DNA of 64,000 bases from Halomonas sp. YLGW01 (GCF_014840935.1 NZ_CP062005.1:1054001-1118000); one strand, 5' to 3'; numbered from the stretch's first letter, positions 1 to 9,806 are shown. Made by a program: numbers and translations. Notes: generated by a model not told the origin, from the letters alone.

Positions 1-1638
1 GTGCGGGCGCATTTCGATGGCGAGGCGCGCACCATGACCCTGCGCGGCCGCGCGCTGCCGCGTGGGCTCCTGGAGTGGATCGACCAGCCTGGCCTGGCGC
101 CCCTGGTCGAGGGCTATTTCCCCTATACCTTGCGCATGCCGATCGATGGCCGACCGCCGACCGTGATGCTCGACAGTCGGCTCGAGGGGTTGGCCGTGAA
201 ACTGCCGGCGCCCTTCGGCAAGACGGCCAGCCAGGTGGTGCCGCTGAGCCTGACCCTCGACAGTGCCCGTGGACGAGGCCAGATGACCCTGCGGGATCGG
301 GCGCGGCTGCGCTGGCGTGACACGCCGCTGGGCAATCAGGGGCAGCTGTGGCTGGAGCGCTGGCCGCTGGAACCCGACTGGCCCCGCGGCCCCGGCTGGT
401 CGGCGCAGTGGCAGACCAGCCGGCTGGCCATCGCGCCCTGGAGTGAGGCGCTCGCCGGCCTGTCGCTGCGGGACCTGGCCGGTGCCCAGGGCAGCGCATC
501 GAGTAGCGGGCCGAGCCCATTCGGTTCGGGCAGCCCGCTGCGCGCCCTCGAGCTGTCCACGGCCTGCCTGTCACTGAATGGGCGATGCCTCGGTACCCTG
601 CAGGCGAATGCCAGGGTGCAGTCAGGCGAGCAATGGCGCCTGACGTTGGATGGCAGTATCGCCAAGGGGCGGGCCGACTACCGGCCCCGCGACCCACGGC
701 CGATCAACATCGATCTCGAGCGGCTATCCCTGGATGGCCTCTGGCCGGCCCCCGAAGCCCCCACGCAGCTTTTCGAGGAGGTCGCCGTCGCTCCCGAGCC
801 GGCGCCGCTGCCGGTGTGGCTTGAGGCGCTGCCGGACGGTCGCCTGCGGGTGGCCGAGCTTAACCGGCTGGGTACTCGCCTGGGGCCCCTGACTCTGGGC
901 TGGCAGGCCTCGCCCTCCCAACTGGTGCTGTCGCCGGTCGGCCTGACTCTCGGTCAGGTATCGGCCCGCGGCGAGTTGACTTGGGAGGCCGCCGGCGCGG
1001 CCTCGAGCCTGACCCGCTCGCGTCTGCGCCTGGATGGCGGCGATCTGGGCTCGGCGCTCGCCGCCCTGGGCCAGGACGTGCCGATCCGCAACAAAGAGAC
1101 TCGGGTCACCTCGCAATTGGCCTGGCCCGGGGCGCCCTGGCAGTTCGCGCTGGCGCGCTCCCGGGGCAGTCTAGAGGTGGCCCTACGCGAGGGGCGCTTC
1201 CTCAACCTGCAGTCCGGCTCCGCCAAGCTGGTGGGACTGCTCAACTTTGATAACCTGTTGCGCCGCCTGCGCCTGGATTTCTCCGATGTCACCGGTCAGG
1301 GCACGGCCTTCGATCGTGTCAACGGCCGGGCAACGCTGTATGGTGGGATTCTCGAGACTCACGGTCCCGTGCAGATCGAGGCGCCGTCGACGCAGTTCAG
1401 TCTCGAGGGTCAGGTCGACCTGGTGCGCCGTGAACTCGATCAGCATCTAGCGATCACAGTACCGGTCTCCCAGGCATTGCCGGTGGCGGCGCTGGTGACC
1501 GGTGGCCCGGTCATCGGCGGGGCGGTCTTCCTCGCCCAGCGCCTCTTCGGTCGTGCCATCGATCGCGTGACCCGAATTCACTACCGCGTGCAAGGTCCCT
1601 GGACCGATCCGCGGATTGCTCTGGAAAGTGCCGAATGA
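1..1638 (+). CDS. yhdP: YhdP family AsmA-like envelope protein, C-terminal part
   Basis: The reading frame is open from the first base, so the true start lies outside the window; the GTG at position 1 is probably internal. About 545 residues remain of a family whose members usually exceed 1000. The last 150 residues carry the typical AsmA-like C-terminal pattern: [12 protein letters not shown], then repeating beta-strand segments, then a hydrophobic [13 protein letters not shown] stretch and a final GPWTDPRI motif. Family members span the periplasm as long beta-helical bridges and help move phospholipid to the outer membrane; that role is inferred from the family. The stop codon overlaps the tldD start, and yhdP next to tldD is a common arrangement in related bacteria. 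Confidence 0.85.
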   Translation: MRAHFDGEARTMTLRGRALPRGLLEWIDQPGLAPLVEGYFPYTLRMPIDGRPPTVMLDSRLEGLAVKLPAPFGKTASQVVPLSLTLDSARGRGQMTLRDRARLRWRDTPLGNQGQLWLERWPLEPDWPRGPGWSAQWQTSRLAIAPWSEALAGLSLRDLAGAQGSASSSGPSPFGSGSPLRALELSTACLSLNGRCLGTLQANARVQSGEQWRLTLDGSIAKGRADYRPRDPRPINIDLERLSLDGLWPAPEAPTQLFEEVAVAPEPAPLPVWLEALPDGRLRVAELNRLGTRLGPLTLGWQASPSQLVLSPVGLTLGQVSARGELTWEAAGAASSLTRSRLRLDGGDLGSALAALGQDVPIRNKETRVTSQLAWPGAPWQFALARSRGSLEVALREGRFLNLQSGSAKLVGLLNFDNLLRRLRLDFSDVTGQGTAFDRVNGRATLYGGILETHGPVQIEAPSTQFSLEGQVDLVRRELDQHLAITVPVSQALPVAALVTGGPVIGGAVFLAQRLFGRAIDRVTRIHYRVQGPWTDPRIALESAE

Positions 1639-3104
1639 TGCTCAAGTCCTCCGACCTCTCTTCACAGGACATGCTGGACAGCGCCGTCAGCACCCTGCTG
1701 GCCCCCGGCGGCCTCGACTTGGCGGCGCTCGATACCGGGCTCGGCCATGCCTTGGGGCCGGGCGTCGACTTCGCCGACCTCTACTTTCAACGCAGCTGGC
1801 AGGAAAGCTGGGTGCTGGAAGACGGTGAGGTCAAGGATGCCAGCTACAACATCGATGGCGGCGTCGGTGTGCGCGCCATGGCCGGAGAGAAGACCGGCTT
1901 CGCCTATTCCAACCAGATCAGTGCCGATGCGCTGGTCGAGACCGGGCGCACCGCGTCGGGCATCGCCCGCAGCGGTGCCCGACTGACCCAGGCTGCTCCG
2001 CAGCTGGCCACGGCCGCTCCCCGCTATGCGGGCATCGATCCCCTGTCCGGCCTCTCCGCGGAAGACAAGATCGCGATGCTCAAGGAAGCCGATCGCATCG
2101 CCCGAGCGGCAGACCCGGCGGTGAGTCAGGTCAGCGCCTCCCTGACCGGCGTGCACGAAGTCGTGCTGGTGCGCGCCAGCGACGGCACCCTGGGTGCGGA
2201 TATCCGCCCGCTGGTGCGCCTCAACGTCAGCGTCATCGCCGTGCGCGACGGGCGTCGCGAGCGCGGCAGTGCCGGCGGCGGCGGCCGCTACCCGATGGCG
2301 CGTCTGCGCGACGAGGGCGCTCCCGAGCGCTTCGCCAAGGAGGCGGTGCGCCAGGCGCTGGTCAACCTCGAGGCCATCGATGCGCCGGCCGGACAGCTGC
2401 CGGTGGTGCTGGGCGCCGGCTGGCCGGGCATCCTGCTCCACGAGGCGGTGGGCCACGGCCTCGAGGGGGACTTTAACCGCAAGGGCAGCTCGGCCTTCGC
2501 CGGCCGCATGGGTGAGCGGGTCGCCGCCCCCGGGGTCACGGTGGTCGACGATGCCACCCTGAGCGATCGGCGTGGCTCGATGAGCATCGACGACGAGGGC
2601 ACCCCGGGGCAGTACACGCCGTTGATCGAGGATGGCGTGCTCACCGGCTACATGCAGGACAAGCTGAATGCGCGGCTGATGGGCATGGCGCCCACCGGCA
2701 ACGCGCGTCGCGAATCCTATGCCCATATGCCGATGCCGCGCATGACCAATACCTACATGCTGGCCGGGCAGGACGATCCCGCCGATATCCTCAAGAGCGT
2801 CAAGCGGGGCATCTACGCGGTCAGCTTCGGCGGCGGCCAGGTGGACATCACCTCGGGCAAGTTCGTGTTCTCGGCAAGCGAAGCCTACCTGATCGAGGAC
2901 GGCAGGATTACCGCGCCGGTCAAGGGCGCGACCCTGATCGGCAACGGCCCGGAGGCCATGGGGCGCGTCTCGATGATCGGTCATGACCTCGAACTCGACA
3001 CCGGGGTCGGGGTCTGCGGCAAGGAAGGTCAGGGCGTGCCAGTGGGGGTCGGCCAGCCGACCCTGAAGCTCGACGAGCTGACCGTGGGCGGCACCGACTC
3101 GTGA
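1635..3104 (+). CDS. tldD: Metalloprotease TldD
   Basis: This 489-residue protein is the catalytic half of the TldD/TldE (PmbA) heterodimeric zinc protease, which degrades unfolded peptides and matures modified peptides such as microcin B17. The zinc motif HEAVGH lies near residue 268, inside the strongly conserved run [18 protein letters not shown]. The C-terminal part has the usual [16 protein letters not shown] segment. The length is normal for the family. The start ATG overlaps the yhdP stop in an ATGA junction, and a second ATG follows directly, so either could be used. Its partner pmbA lies 630 bases downstream, separated by the reverse-strand darP. Confidence 0.96.
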   Translation: MMLKSSDLSSQDMLDSAVSTLLAPGGLDLAALDTGLGHALGPGVDFADLYFQRSWQESWVLEDGEVKDASYNIDGGVGVRAMAGEKTGFAYSNQISADALVETGRTASGIARSGARLTQAAPQLATAAPRYAGIDPLSGLSAEDKIAMLKEADRIARAADPAVSQVSASLTGVHEVVLVRASDGTLGADIRPLVRLNVSVIAVRDGRRERGSAGGGGRYPMARLRDEGAPERFAKEAVRQALVNLEAIDAPAGQLPVVLGAGWPGILLHEAVGHGLEGDFNRKGSSAFAGRMGERVAAPGVTVVDDATLSDRRGSMSIDDEGTPGQYTPLIEDGVLTGYMQDKLNARLMGMAPTGNARRESYAHMPMPRMTNTYMLAGQDDPADILKSVKRGIYAVSFGGGQVDITSGKFVFSASEAYLIEDGRITAPVKGATLIGNGPEAMGRVSMIGHDLELDTGVGVCGKEGQGVPVGVGQPTLKLDELTVGGTDS

Positions 3105-3116
3105 TCGGTGGCGCGA

Positions 3117-3139
3117 GCCGGGGCGCAAGCGGCCCCGGC
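3117..3139. terminator. GC-rich hairpin between tldD and darP
   Basis: An 8-bp perfect stem (GCCGGGGC / GCCCCGGC) with a 7-base loop sits between the convergent ends of tldD and darP. There is no T tract, so it may be a weak terminator for either strand or only an RNA-stabilising hairpin. Confidence 0.35.
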
Positions 3140-3161
3140 CTGCGCCGGATCGGAGCAGGCG

Positions 3162-3665
3162 TTACAGCCCCGCCGTGTCCCGGATCAGCTTGAACAGCTT
3201 GCGGGCGCTGGCCGGGGGCTTCTCCTGAGCGCGCTCCCGGCGGGCGTTGCGGATCAGTTGGCGCAGCGCCTGTCGGTCGACGTCGGGGTAGTCGACGATG
3301 AAGGGCTCGAGGGCCGCGTCGTCCTCGATCAGCCGGTCACGAAGCCCCTCGAGGCGGTGGAAGGCGTGGTCGCGGCGCAGTTTTTCCTGCTCGAACTCGT
3401 CGAACACCGCCTGGATGCCGGCGACGTCCTCGCCGCGCATCAGCTTGCCGACATACTGCATGTGCCGGCGACGCCCCTCATGGGAGCGAATGCGCGCGGT
3501 TTCCTCGACGGCGGCCAGCAGCTCGTCGGAGAGCGGTAGCCGTGCGCGCCAGGCGTCGGAGAGGGCGATGATCTTCTCGCCCAGCGCCTGCAGGGCCTGC
3601 ATTTCCTGCTTGCGCTGGGTCTTGCTTTGCCGACCGTCGTGGTCGGCGGGCGATTCAATTGACAT
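3162..3665 (-). CDS. darP: Ribosome biogenesis factor DarP (YjgA, DUF615)
   Basis: This 167-residue protein matches the YjgA/DarP family, which binds the 50S precursor late in assembly and helps form the peptidyl-transferase centre. Recognisable pieces are the helical DGRQSKTQRKQEMQAL near the N terminus, LPLSDELLAAVEETARI and RRRHMQYVGKLMR. The frame is open further upstream to 3731, but the ATG at 3665 gives the usual family N terminus (MSIESPADHDG) and an extended -10 element lies just upstream of it. The gene lies between tldD and pmbA on the opposite strand. Confidence 0.93.
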   Translation of the reverse strand: MSIESPADHDGRQSKTQRKQEMQALQALGEKIIALSDAWRARLPLSDELLAAVEETARIRSHEGRRRHMQYVGKLMRGEDVAGIQAVFDEFEQEKLRRDHAFHRLEGLRDRLIEDDAALEPFIVDYPDVDRQALRQLIRNARRERAQEKPPASARKLFKLIRDTAGL

Positions 3666-3697
3666 GCCATTACCAAAAAGCATTGGGAGGTTGGCGC

Positions 3698-3706
3698 AGT
3701 ATACCA
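3698..3706 (-). promoter_or_regulatory. Extended -10 promoter element for darP
   Basis: On the reverse strand this reads TGGTATACT, that is TGn followed by TATACT, about 33 bases upstream of the darP start. No good -35 box is visible at the right distance, as is usual for extended -10 promoters. It lies in the 67-base gap between divergent darP and pmbA. Confidence 0.45.
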
Positions 3707-3732
3707 GCCAGCCTCGCGACAAGGAGACCAAG

Positions 3733-5073
3733 ATGACTCAGGCTTTCGATGCCGCCGCCCAGCAGGCATTGCTGGAGTCCCGGGCCGAGGCCGCCCTCGA
3801 CCAGGCGCGCGCCCTGGGGGCCGATGCCTGCGAGGTGGGGGCCAGCGTCGATCAGGGCATCGGCGTCAGTGTGCGCCTCGGGGAAGTGGAGACCGTCGAG
3901 CTGTCCCGGGATCAGGGTATCGCGGTGACCGTCTATGTGGGCAAGCGCAAGGGCACGGCCTCGTCGTCGGATGCCGGCGAAGCCTCCATTCGGGCCGCCG
4001 TGGATCAAGCCATGGCCATCGCGCGTCACACCGGCGAGGACCCCTTTGCCGGGCTGGCGCCGGCCGAGCTGATGGCGCGCGAGCTGCCGGATCTCGACGT
4101 CCACCACCCCTGGCCGCTGACCACCGACGAGGCCATCGAGCGTGCACTGGCCTGCGAAGCGGCCGGCCGCGCGGTGGAAGGGATCAGCAAGTCCGAGGGG
4201 GCGGATCTCTCCAGTGGCGAAGGCGTGCGCGTCTATGCCAACAGCCACGGCTTCCTCGGCAGCCAGCGGGGCAGCCGTCATTCGCTGTCCTGCATGCTGA
4301 TCGCCGAGGACGACAACGGCATGCAGCGCGATTATGACTACACCAGCGAGCGGGACCCTCGCAAGCTCGCCAGCGCCGAGGCGATCGGAGCCTCTGCCGC
4401 CGAGCGCACCCTGCGGCGCTTGGGCGCCCAGCGCCCGGTCACCGGCCGCTTCCCGGTGATGTTCGACCCGAGCCTGGCGGCGGGGCTCGTGGGCCACCTG
4501 ATGGGCGCCCTGGCCGGCGGTGCCCTGTATCGCGAGGCCTCCTTCCTCTGTGACCGCTTGGGGGATCGCCTCTTTCCCGACTGGTTCAGCCTCTTCGAGC
4601 GGCCCCGTGAGCGTGGCGCCATGGCCAGCAGCCCCTTCGACAACGATGGCGTCTATACCCGCGATAACGTCTTCATCGACCAGGGCCAGCTCGCCAGTTA
4701 TCTGCTCTCGGCCTACAGCGCCCGGCGGCTGGGCATGACCACCACCGGCAATGCCGGCGGGGCACGCAACCTGCGCTTGGAGGCGCCCCTCGAGAGCCGT
4801 GAGGCGCTGCTTGCGAAGATGGATCGAGGGGTGCTGGTCACCGAGCTGATGGGGCAAGGCGTCAACGGGGTGACCGGTGACTACTCCCGCGGAGCGGCCG
4901 GCTTCTGGGTCGAGAACGGTCGCATCCAGTACCCGGTCGAGGAGTTCACCATCGCCGGCAGCCTGCCGAAGATGTTTGCGGGGCTGGTCGGTGTCGGCGA
5001 CGATATCGATACCCGGGGCAGCGTGCACAGCGGCAGCTGGTTGATCGACGAGATGACCATCGCCGGCGGCTGA
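3733..5073 (+). CDS. pmbA: Metalloprotease subunit PmbA (TldE)
   Basis: This 446-residue protein is the non-catalytic partner of TldD. It shares the fold and segments such as EGVRVYANSHGFLGSQ and TTTGNAGGARNL but lacks the HExxxH zinc motif, as expected for the PmbA half. A long open frame runs back to 3298 across darP. I chose the ATG at 3733 because it is preceded by AAGGAGA at 3721 and gives the usual N terminus. The gene ends about 100 bases before a strong bidirectional terminator. Confidence 0.95.
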   Translation: MTQAFDAAAQQALLESRAEAALDQARALGADACEVGASVDQGIGVSVRLGEVETVELSRDQGIAVTVYVGKRKGTASSSDAGEASIRAAVDQAMAIARHTGEDPFAGLAPAELMARELPDLDVHHPWPLTTDEAIERALACEAAGRAVEGISKSEGADLSSGEGVRVYANSHGFLGSQRGSRHSLSCMLIAEDDNGMQRDYDYTSERDPRKLASAEAIGASAAERTLRRLGAQRPVTGRFPVMFDPSLAAGLVGHLMGALAGGALYREASFLCDRLGDRLFPDWFSLFERPRERGAMASSPFDNDGVYTRDNVFIDQGQLASYLLSAYSARRLGMTTTGNAGGARNLRLEAPLESREALLAKMDRGVLVTELMGQGVNGVTGDYSRGAAGFWVENGRIQYPVEEFTIAGSLPKMFAGLVGVGDDIDTRGSVHSGSWLIDEMTIAGG

Positions 5074-5173
5074 CCACTCGGCGCCGGGTCGCCTCCTGCA
5101 TGGCGCTCGGCATCGCATGGCGGCCGGCATCGGGCGGCAGGCGGCGAAGTCACCACCCTTGCGCTCCACCCAT

Positions 5174-5203
5174 AAAAGAGCCACCCCGAGGGGTGGCTCT
5201 TTT
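5174..5203. terminator. Bidirectional terminator between pmbA and ptsO
   Basis: A near-perfect 14-bp stem AAAAGAGCCACCCC / GGGGTGGCTCTTTT has only two unpaired loop bases. It has T runs on both strands, so it can end transcripts from pmbA (+) and from the ptsO end of the rpoN operon (-). Confidence 0.9.
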
Positions 5204-5252
5204 GCTGCGAGATGATCAGGAGGGCGCCAGCGCCATGGAGGCGGGCGAACGC

Positions 5253-5528
5253 TCAGCCATCCTCGTCGAAGCGCGCCTCGATCAGGGCCACCAGGGCGGC
5301 CAGCGCGGCCTCGGCCTCGTCGCCCTCGGCCCGTATCTCCAGCTCGCTGCCGTAGGGGGCGGCGAGCATCAGCAGCGCCATGACGTTGGCGGCGTCGGCC
5401 TCTCGGCCCTGGTGGCTGACGATGACGCGGGCCTGGTAGGCCTGACAGCATTGCACCAGCTTGGTGGCGGCGCGGGCATGCAGGCCCCGCTTATTGATGA
5501 GGGTGAGTTCACGTCTTGGCATGGCCAT
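5253..5528 (-). CDS. ptsO: HPr family phosphocarrier NPr of the nitrogen PTS
   Basis: A 91-residue HPr-like protein. The phosphorylated histidine is in RGLHARAATKLV near residue 17, and the segment ANVMALLMLAA corresponds to the regulatory-serine region of HPr. It accepts phosphate from enzyme I-Ntr and passes it to PtsN. The ATG at 5528 lies inside the 3' end of rapZ (20-base overlap); an alternative ATG is at 5522. Being last in the rpoN-hpf-ptsN-rapZ-ptsO cluster identifies it as NPr rather than the sugar-system HPr. Confidence 0.92.
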   Translation of the reverse strand: MAMPRRELTLINKRGLHARAATKLVQCCQAYQARVIVSHQGREADAANVMALLMLAAPYGSELEIRAEGDEAEAALAALVALIEARFDEDG

Positions 5529-6429
5529 CAGCGTCCCTGCTGTCCATTTGAGCCTGGGGCACGGCGGTATGGATGCCGAGCTCCCGGTGGCGGAGACGCA
5601 CGCCGGGGTGGTGTTCGGCGAAGTGGTTGGCCAGTCGCTCGGCCAGGTAGACCGAGCGATGCTGGCCGCCGGTGCAGCCGATGGCCACCGTCATGTAACT
5701 GCGGTGGCTGGCCTGGTAGGCCGGCAGCCAGCGGGTCAGCCAGTCGATGATGTCACCGGCCAGGCGTTCGACGTCCTCGTAGCTTTCGAGAAACTCGATA
5801 ATTTCCCGGTCGCGGCCGGTGGATTGACGCAGCCGAGGATCCCAGTAAGGGTTGGGGAGGCAGCGGGCATCGAAGACGGTGTCGGCATCCAGCGGTACGC
5901 CGCCCTTGAAGCCGAAGGACTCGAAGGTCAGGGTCATCTGCCGATCGCGATGCTGGGCCACCTGCTCGGCGATGCGGCCGCGCAGGTCGTGGACCGACAG
6001 ACGGGAGGTGTCGATGACCAGGTCGGCGAGATCCAGGATCTCGGCGAGGGCGGCTTCCTCGCTGTCGATGGCCTCGGCGAGGGTCATCTGGCTGTCCCGC
6101 GTCAGCGGGTGGCGACGGCGAGTGGCCGAGTAGCGCTCGAGCAGGATCTTCGAGTCGGCGGTCAGGTAGACCACCTGACACTGGATGCCGCGCGCCTGTA
6201 GGTCGGAGAGCAGCGTCGGGAAGCGCTCCAGGGCATGGGGCAGGTTGCGGGCATCGATGCTCACGGCGCTGGAGGCGCGCCGACTGGCGTCGCGTTGCAG
6301 CTCGTCGACCAGGGAATCCAGCAGCATGGCGGGCAGGTTGTCGATCGCGTAGTAGCCCAGGTCTTCCAGCGCCTGGAGGGCGATCGACTTGCCGGAGCCG
6401 GAGCGGCCGCTGATGATCACGAGCTGCAT
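5509..6429 (-). CDS. rapZ: RNase adapter protein RapZ
   Basis: A 306-residue P-loop protein. The Walker A motif GRSGSGKS lies at residues 8-15, and the C-terminal domain has the conserved GCTGGQHRSVYLAE segment. In Escherichia coli RapZ binds glucosamine-6-phosphate and delivers the small RNA GlmZ to RNase E, thereby tuning GlmS and cell-wall precursor supply. Whether that RNA circuit exists here cannot be seen. The protein is about 20 residues longer than the E. coli version at its C terminus. It lies between ptsN and ptsO, the usual place. Confidence 0.94.
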   Translation of the reverse strand: MQLVIISGRSGSGKSIALQALEDLGYYAIDNLPAMLLDSLVDELQRDASRRASSAVSIDARNLPHALERFPTLLSDLQARGIQCQVVYLTADSKILLERYSATRRRHPLTRDSQMTLAEAIDSEEAALAEILDLADLVIDTSRLSVHDLRGRIAEQVAQHRDRQMTLTFESFGFKGGVPLDADTVFDARCLPNPYWDPRLRQSTGRDREIIEFLESYEDVERLAGDIIDWLTRWLPAYQASHRSYMTVAIGCTGGQHRSVYLAERLANHFAEHHPGVRLRHRELGIHTAVPQAQMDSRDADGHAKT

Positions 6430-6500
6430 GAGGGTCTCCTGCTTACCGGGTCAGTGGGCGAGGGGCATCGTTGCGGTGATGGCGTGGCGCCGATTGGGGG

Positions 6501-6982
6501 TCAGGCGGAGCGGCCATCACTGGCGTGGCGGCGAATCGCCTCCAGCAGGATGTCATAGAGCTGGCGCTGCGTCTCGCTGTTGCGCAGCCGCTGGCGTGTC
6601 TCGGGGTCGTTCATGACCGCCGCGACCTGGCCGAGCAGGGCGAGGTGGGCGTCATCGGCTTCTTCCGGGACCAGCAACACGAAGACCAGATCGACGGGCT
6701 CGCCGTCGATGGCATCGAAGTCGACGGGCTCGCTGAGCTTGAGGAAGCCGGCCAGGGGAGACTTGCAGTGCGGGTTGCGCGCATGCGGGATGGCGACGCC
6801 GTGACCGATGCCGGTGCTGCCTAGCCGCTCGCGGCCGATCAGGCGACTGAAGACCTCCTGGCTATCGAGGCTGGGCGTGTTCTGGGCGATGAAGGTGCTG
6901 AAGAACTCCAGCACCCGCTTCTTGCTTCCCCCGGGCACACCGAACAGGGCGCGCTCGGGGGCAGGATGGATTCCAACGTCAT
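6501..6982 (-). CDS. ptsN: Nitrogen PTS enzyme IIA (PtsN), apparent frameshift
   Basis: PtsN is phosphorylated by NPr and regulates potassium uptake and other targets. The frame 6501-6938 encodes most of it, including the active-site histidine in GVAIPHARN and the FVLLVP segment. The expected N terminus (MTLESILPPE) is in another frame starting at ATG 6982, four bases after the hpf stop. The two frames would join if the run of five C (plus-strand G, 6957-6961) had one more base, giving a normal 160-residue protein. A GTG start at 6938 would remove about 15 conserved residues. I judge a homopolymer sequencing error most likely, because ftsI in this window shows the same kind of lesion. Confidence 0.85.
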
Positions 6983-6986
6983 GATG

Positions 6987-7295
6987 TCAGCGAGCGCCTG
7001 CGCCTTGGGCGCGCGCCTGGGCTTTTTCCTTGTGTTTGACAAGCTGACGGTCGAGCTTGTCGGCGAGGGCGTCGATCGCGGCGTACATGTCGACGTCTTC
7101 CGCTTCGGCATGCAGTTCGGCACCGGCGGCATGCAGGGTGCAGGAGGCCTGCTGGCGCTCTTTCTCGACGGAAAGGGTGGCCTGAACCGTGGTGATGTTG
7201 TCGTAATGACGCTCCAGGCGGGCGAGCTTCTCGTTCACATAGTCACGCAATGCGTCGGTCAGTTCGACGTGATGGCCGGTGATGTTGACTTGCAT
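6987..7295 (-). CDS. hpf: Ribosome hibernation promoting factor HPF
   Basis: A 102-residue short-form HPF that would bind the 30S decoding region and promote 100S ribosome dimers in stationary phase. Recognisable features are MQVNITGHHVELTDAL at the N terminus, VNEKLARLERHY, and DMYAAIDALADKLDRQLVKHKEK near the end. It lacks the C-terminal dimerisation domain of long forms. A good ribosome-binding site AAGGAG lies 7 bases before the ATG. It lies between rpoN and ptsN, its usual place. Confidence 0.95.
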   Translation of the reverse strand: MQVNITGHHVELTDALRDYVNEKLARLERHYDNITTVQATLSVEKERQQASCTLHAAGAELHAEAEDVDMYAAIDALADKLDRQLVKHKEKAQARAQGAGAR

Positions 7296-7327
7296 GGCAC
7301 GCTCCTTATCCTGCGGTTGGCCAATCG

Positions 7328-7333
7328 ATTGTA
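7328..7333 (-). promoter_or_regulatory. Possible -10 box for hpf-ptsN-rapZ-ptsO
   Basis: The reverse strand reads TACAAT about 33 bases upstream of hpf. The hexamer at the -35 distance is poor (GTATGC). It would give hpf a promoter separate from rpoN. Confidence 0.35.
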
Positions 7334-7452
7334 ACCCTTTTTAGCGCCCTGCATACCCCTTCGCTTGGCGCTTTTCCAACGCAGCTACTTTCGGTGATTT
7401 TTCCACGCTTAGTCAATGGGTTATGCCTTGAAAACAGGCATTTCACACGACA

Positions 7453-8859
7453 TCAGGAGAGTCGCTTGCGCTCGCTGGACGGCGGGATGCCCATCGCTTC
7501 GCGATACTTGGCCACGGTTCGTCTGGCGACCTGGATACCGCTTTCGGCCAGTAGGTCGACCAGTTTGCTGTCGGAGAGAGGCTTGCGCGGCGGCTCGCTG
7601 CCGATCAGCTTCTTCAGGCGAGCCCGAATGGCGGTGCTGGAGTGGGCGTCGCCACTGTCACCGCCGACCTGGCTCGAGAAGAAGTATTTCAGCTCGAAGA
7701 CGCCCCGTGGCGTATGAATGAACTTCTGGGTAGTGACCCGCGAGATGGTCGACTCGTGCATCTCGACCTTGGTGGCGATGTCGGCGAGGATCAGCGGTTT
7801 CATGGCCTCCTCGCCCCGCTCGAGGAAGTCGATCTGGCGGGCCATGATCTCGCGCCCCACCCGCAGCAGGGTGTCATTGCGGCTCGACAGGCTCTTGATC
7901 AGCCAGCGTGCCTCCTGCAGGTGCTGCTTCATGAAGGTGTTGTCGTCGCTCTTGTCGGCCCGGCGGATCAGGGCGGCATAATCCGGCTGGATGCGCATCC
8001 GCGGCAGCGCCTCCGAATTGAGCTCGATGCGCCAGCCTTCCTGGGTGTGGCGGGCGATCAGGTCGGGAATCACGTAGTCACTGCCCGTGCTGTCGAAGGC
8101 CTGGCCCGGGCGAGGGTCCAGCGTCCGAATGAGCGCAATCACCTGGTCGAGCTGGGCGTCGTCCAGCCGCAGCCGGCGCTTGAGCAGCTTGCGATCATCG
8201 CCGGCGAGGGCCTCCAGAAACTGGCGCACCAGGCGCTTGGCCTGGGGCAGCAGGGGTAGGTCCGGCGGCAGGGCGCCCAGCTGCAGCAGCAGGCATTCAC
8301 GCAGATCGCGCGCAAAGACGCCGGTCGGTTCGAACTGCTGCACGCGCAGCAGCACCCGCTCGACGTCGCCGGTCTTGAGGCCGTCGAGGCCCTGGGCACG
8401 CAGGCCCTGAGTCAGGTCGTCGAGGCCTCCCTCGAGATAGCCGCTGGGAGTGACCGCGTCGATCAGGCTCTCGGCAATCTGGCGCTCGGTATCGCTGACA
8501 TCGGCCATGGCCAGTTGCCAGGCGAGGTGATCGTGCAGGCTTACGCCGATGGCGTTGCGGTCGAGGTCGGGGCCTTCCGCGCTGCCGCTCGGCGCCGCCA
8601 TGTCCTGGTAGGTGTCGGACCAGTCGCTGTCTGTCGACAGCTCGCTGGGGATCTCGGTGGACCAGTCGTCCTCGCGGGGTTCGGCGACGTCCTGCTCGCC
8701 GTAAGCCTCGTCGAGTTCCAGCATCGGATTGGTTTCCAGTGCCTGCTGGATCTCCTGGCGCAGGTCCAGGGTCGAGAGCTGCAACAGCGCGATGGCCTGC
8801 TGAAGCTGGGGCGTCATGGTCAGCTGGGTGCCGACGCGGAGTTGCAACGAGGGTTTCAT
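7453..8859 (-). CDS. rpoN: RNA polymerase sigma-54 factor
   Basis: A 468-residue sigma-54 protein. The N-terminal activator-contact region is glutamine-rich (TPQLQQAIALLQLS), followed by an acidic region II, the core-binding domain, and the C-terminal RpoN box ARRTVAKYRE about 20 residues from the end. It directs transcription from -24/-12 promoters with enhancer-binding activators. The frame is open further upstream, but MKPSLQLRVGTQ is the usual N terminus; ATG 8865, two codons earlier, is an alternative. It follows lptB at a 213-base distance, which holds no other gene. Confidence 0.96.
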   Translation of the reverse strand: MKPSLQLRVGTQLTMTPQLQQAIALLQLSTLDLRQEIQQALETNPMLELDEAYGEQDVAEPREDDWSTEIPSELSTDSDWSDTYQDMAAPSGSAEGPDLDRNAIGVSLHDHLAWQLAMADVSDTERQIAESLIDAVTPSGYLEGGLDDLTQGLRAQGLDGLKTGDVERVLLRVQQFEPTGVFARDLRECLLLQLGALPPDLPLLPQAKRLVRQFLEALAGDDRKLLKRRLRLDDAQLDQVIALIRTLDPRPGQAFDSTGSDYVIPDLIARHTQEGWRIELNSEALPRMRIQPDYAALIRRADKSDDNTFMKQHLQEARWLIKSLSSRNDTLLRVGREIMARQIDFLERGEEAMKPLILADIATKVEMHESTISRVTTQKFIHTPRGVFELKYFFSSQVGGDSGDAHSSTAIRARLKKLIGSEPPRKPLSDSKLVDLLAESGIQVARRTVAKYREAMGIPPSSERKRLS

Positions 8860-9072
8860 GACCATGGCAAGGCGCGTGTCAGGCAGAAATGGAATGACTA
8901 ACTTAGCCGTTGACCGGAGGCCGTGCAAGCCGTTGGTGATGATTTATTAGCAATAAGCGTGCCATGCGCAACTTTCGTGCCGCTCAGGGGGTAGCGCCTG
9001 CTCGCTGCGGGGTTGGGAGCGAGGGAGCGGGGTAGGGAGGCGACCAAGGCCTCCCGAGTCGCCGGGTCGAGG

Positions 9073-9798
9073 CTAGAGCCGGAAATCCTCGCCGAGATAG
9101 ACGTCTCGGACCTTCTGATTGGCGAGGATGGCCTCGGCATTGCCTGCGGCGATGATCTCGCCGTCGCCGACGATATAGGCGCTGTCACAGATGTCCAGGG
9201 TCTCGCGCACGTTGTGGTCGGTGATTAGCACGCCGATGCCCCGGTCGCGCAGGGCGCGGATGATCGACTTGATGTCGGAGACCGAGATCGGGTCGACGCC
9301 GGCGAAGGGTTCGTCCAGCAGGATGAAGGCCGGTTCGGTGGCCAGGGCTCTGGCGATTTCGACCCGACGCCGCTCGCCGCCCGACAAGCTCATGCCGGTA
9401 TTGTCGCGAATATGGGTGATGTGGAACTCGTTCAGGAGCTCCTCCAGGCGTGCTCGGCGGCCGTCGCGGTCCAGGTCCCGGCGGGTCTCCAGGATGGCCA
9501 TGATGTTGTCGGTGACCGACAGTTTGCGAAAGATCGAGGCTTCCTGGGGCAGATAGCCGATGCCGGCCAGGGCGCGCTCGTGCATGGCGGCCCGGGACAG
9601 GTCCCGGTCGTCGATATGGACCGTGCCGGCATCGGCGCGTACCAGGCCGACGATCATGTAGAAGGAGGTGGTCTTGCCGGCACCGTTGGGGCCCAGCAGG
9701 CCGACGATCTGGCCCTGGTCGATGGACAGGCTAATGTCCTTGACCACGCGACGTCGCTTGTAGCTCTTGGCCAGATGCTGAACGCTGAGGGTCTTCAT
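9073..9798 (-). CDS. lptB: LPS export ABC transporter ATP-binding protein LptB
   Basis: A 241-residue ABC ATPase that powers extraction of lipopolysaccharide from the inner membrane with LptF and LptG, which are not in this window. Visible motifs are Walker [10 protein letters not shown] near residue 37, the LPQEASIF segment after the Q loop, the signature [14 protein letters not shown], Walker [13 protein letters not shown] and the switch ITDHNVRE. It directly follows lptA (8-base gap), and rpoN is downstream, the classical lptAB-rpoN order. Confidence 0.97.
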   Translation of the reverse strand: MKTLSVQHLAKSYKRRRVVKDISLSIDQGQIVGLLGPNGAGKTTSFYMIVGLVRADAGTVHIDDRDLSRAAMHERALAGIGYLPQEASIFRKLSVTDNIMAILETRRDLDRDGRRARLEELLNEFHITHIRDNTGMSLSGGERRRVEIARALATEPAFILLDEPFAGVDPISVSDIKSIIRALRDRGIGVLITDHNVRETLDICDSAYIVGDGEIIAAGNAEAILANQKVRDVYLGEDFRL

Positions 9799-9806
9799 GG
9801 GGAGCC

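Noticed and set aside
1662-3128. 488-codon reverse-strand frame opposite tldD
   Set aside because: Same composition effect; tldD has all family motifs.
3670-5451. 593-codon reverse-strand frame opposite pmbA
   Set aside because: Antisense shadow with arginine- and glycine-rich sequence and no domain pattern.
8860-9072. Possible sigma-70 promoter for rpoN (TTGCAC-17-TAAGTT on the reverse strand, 8900-8928)
   Set aside because: Only three of six bases match at -10, so I did not list it as a feature; the 213-base gap shows nothing else convincing.
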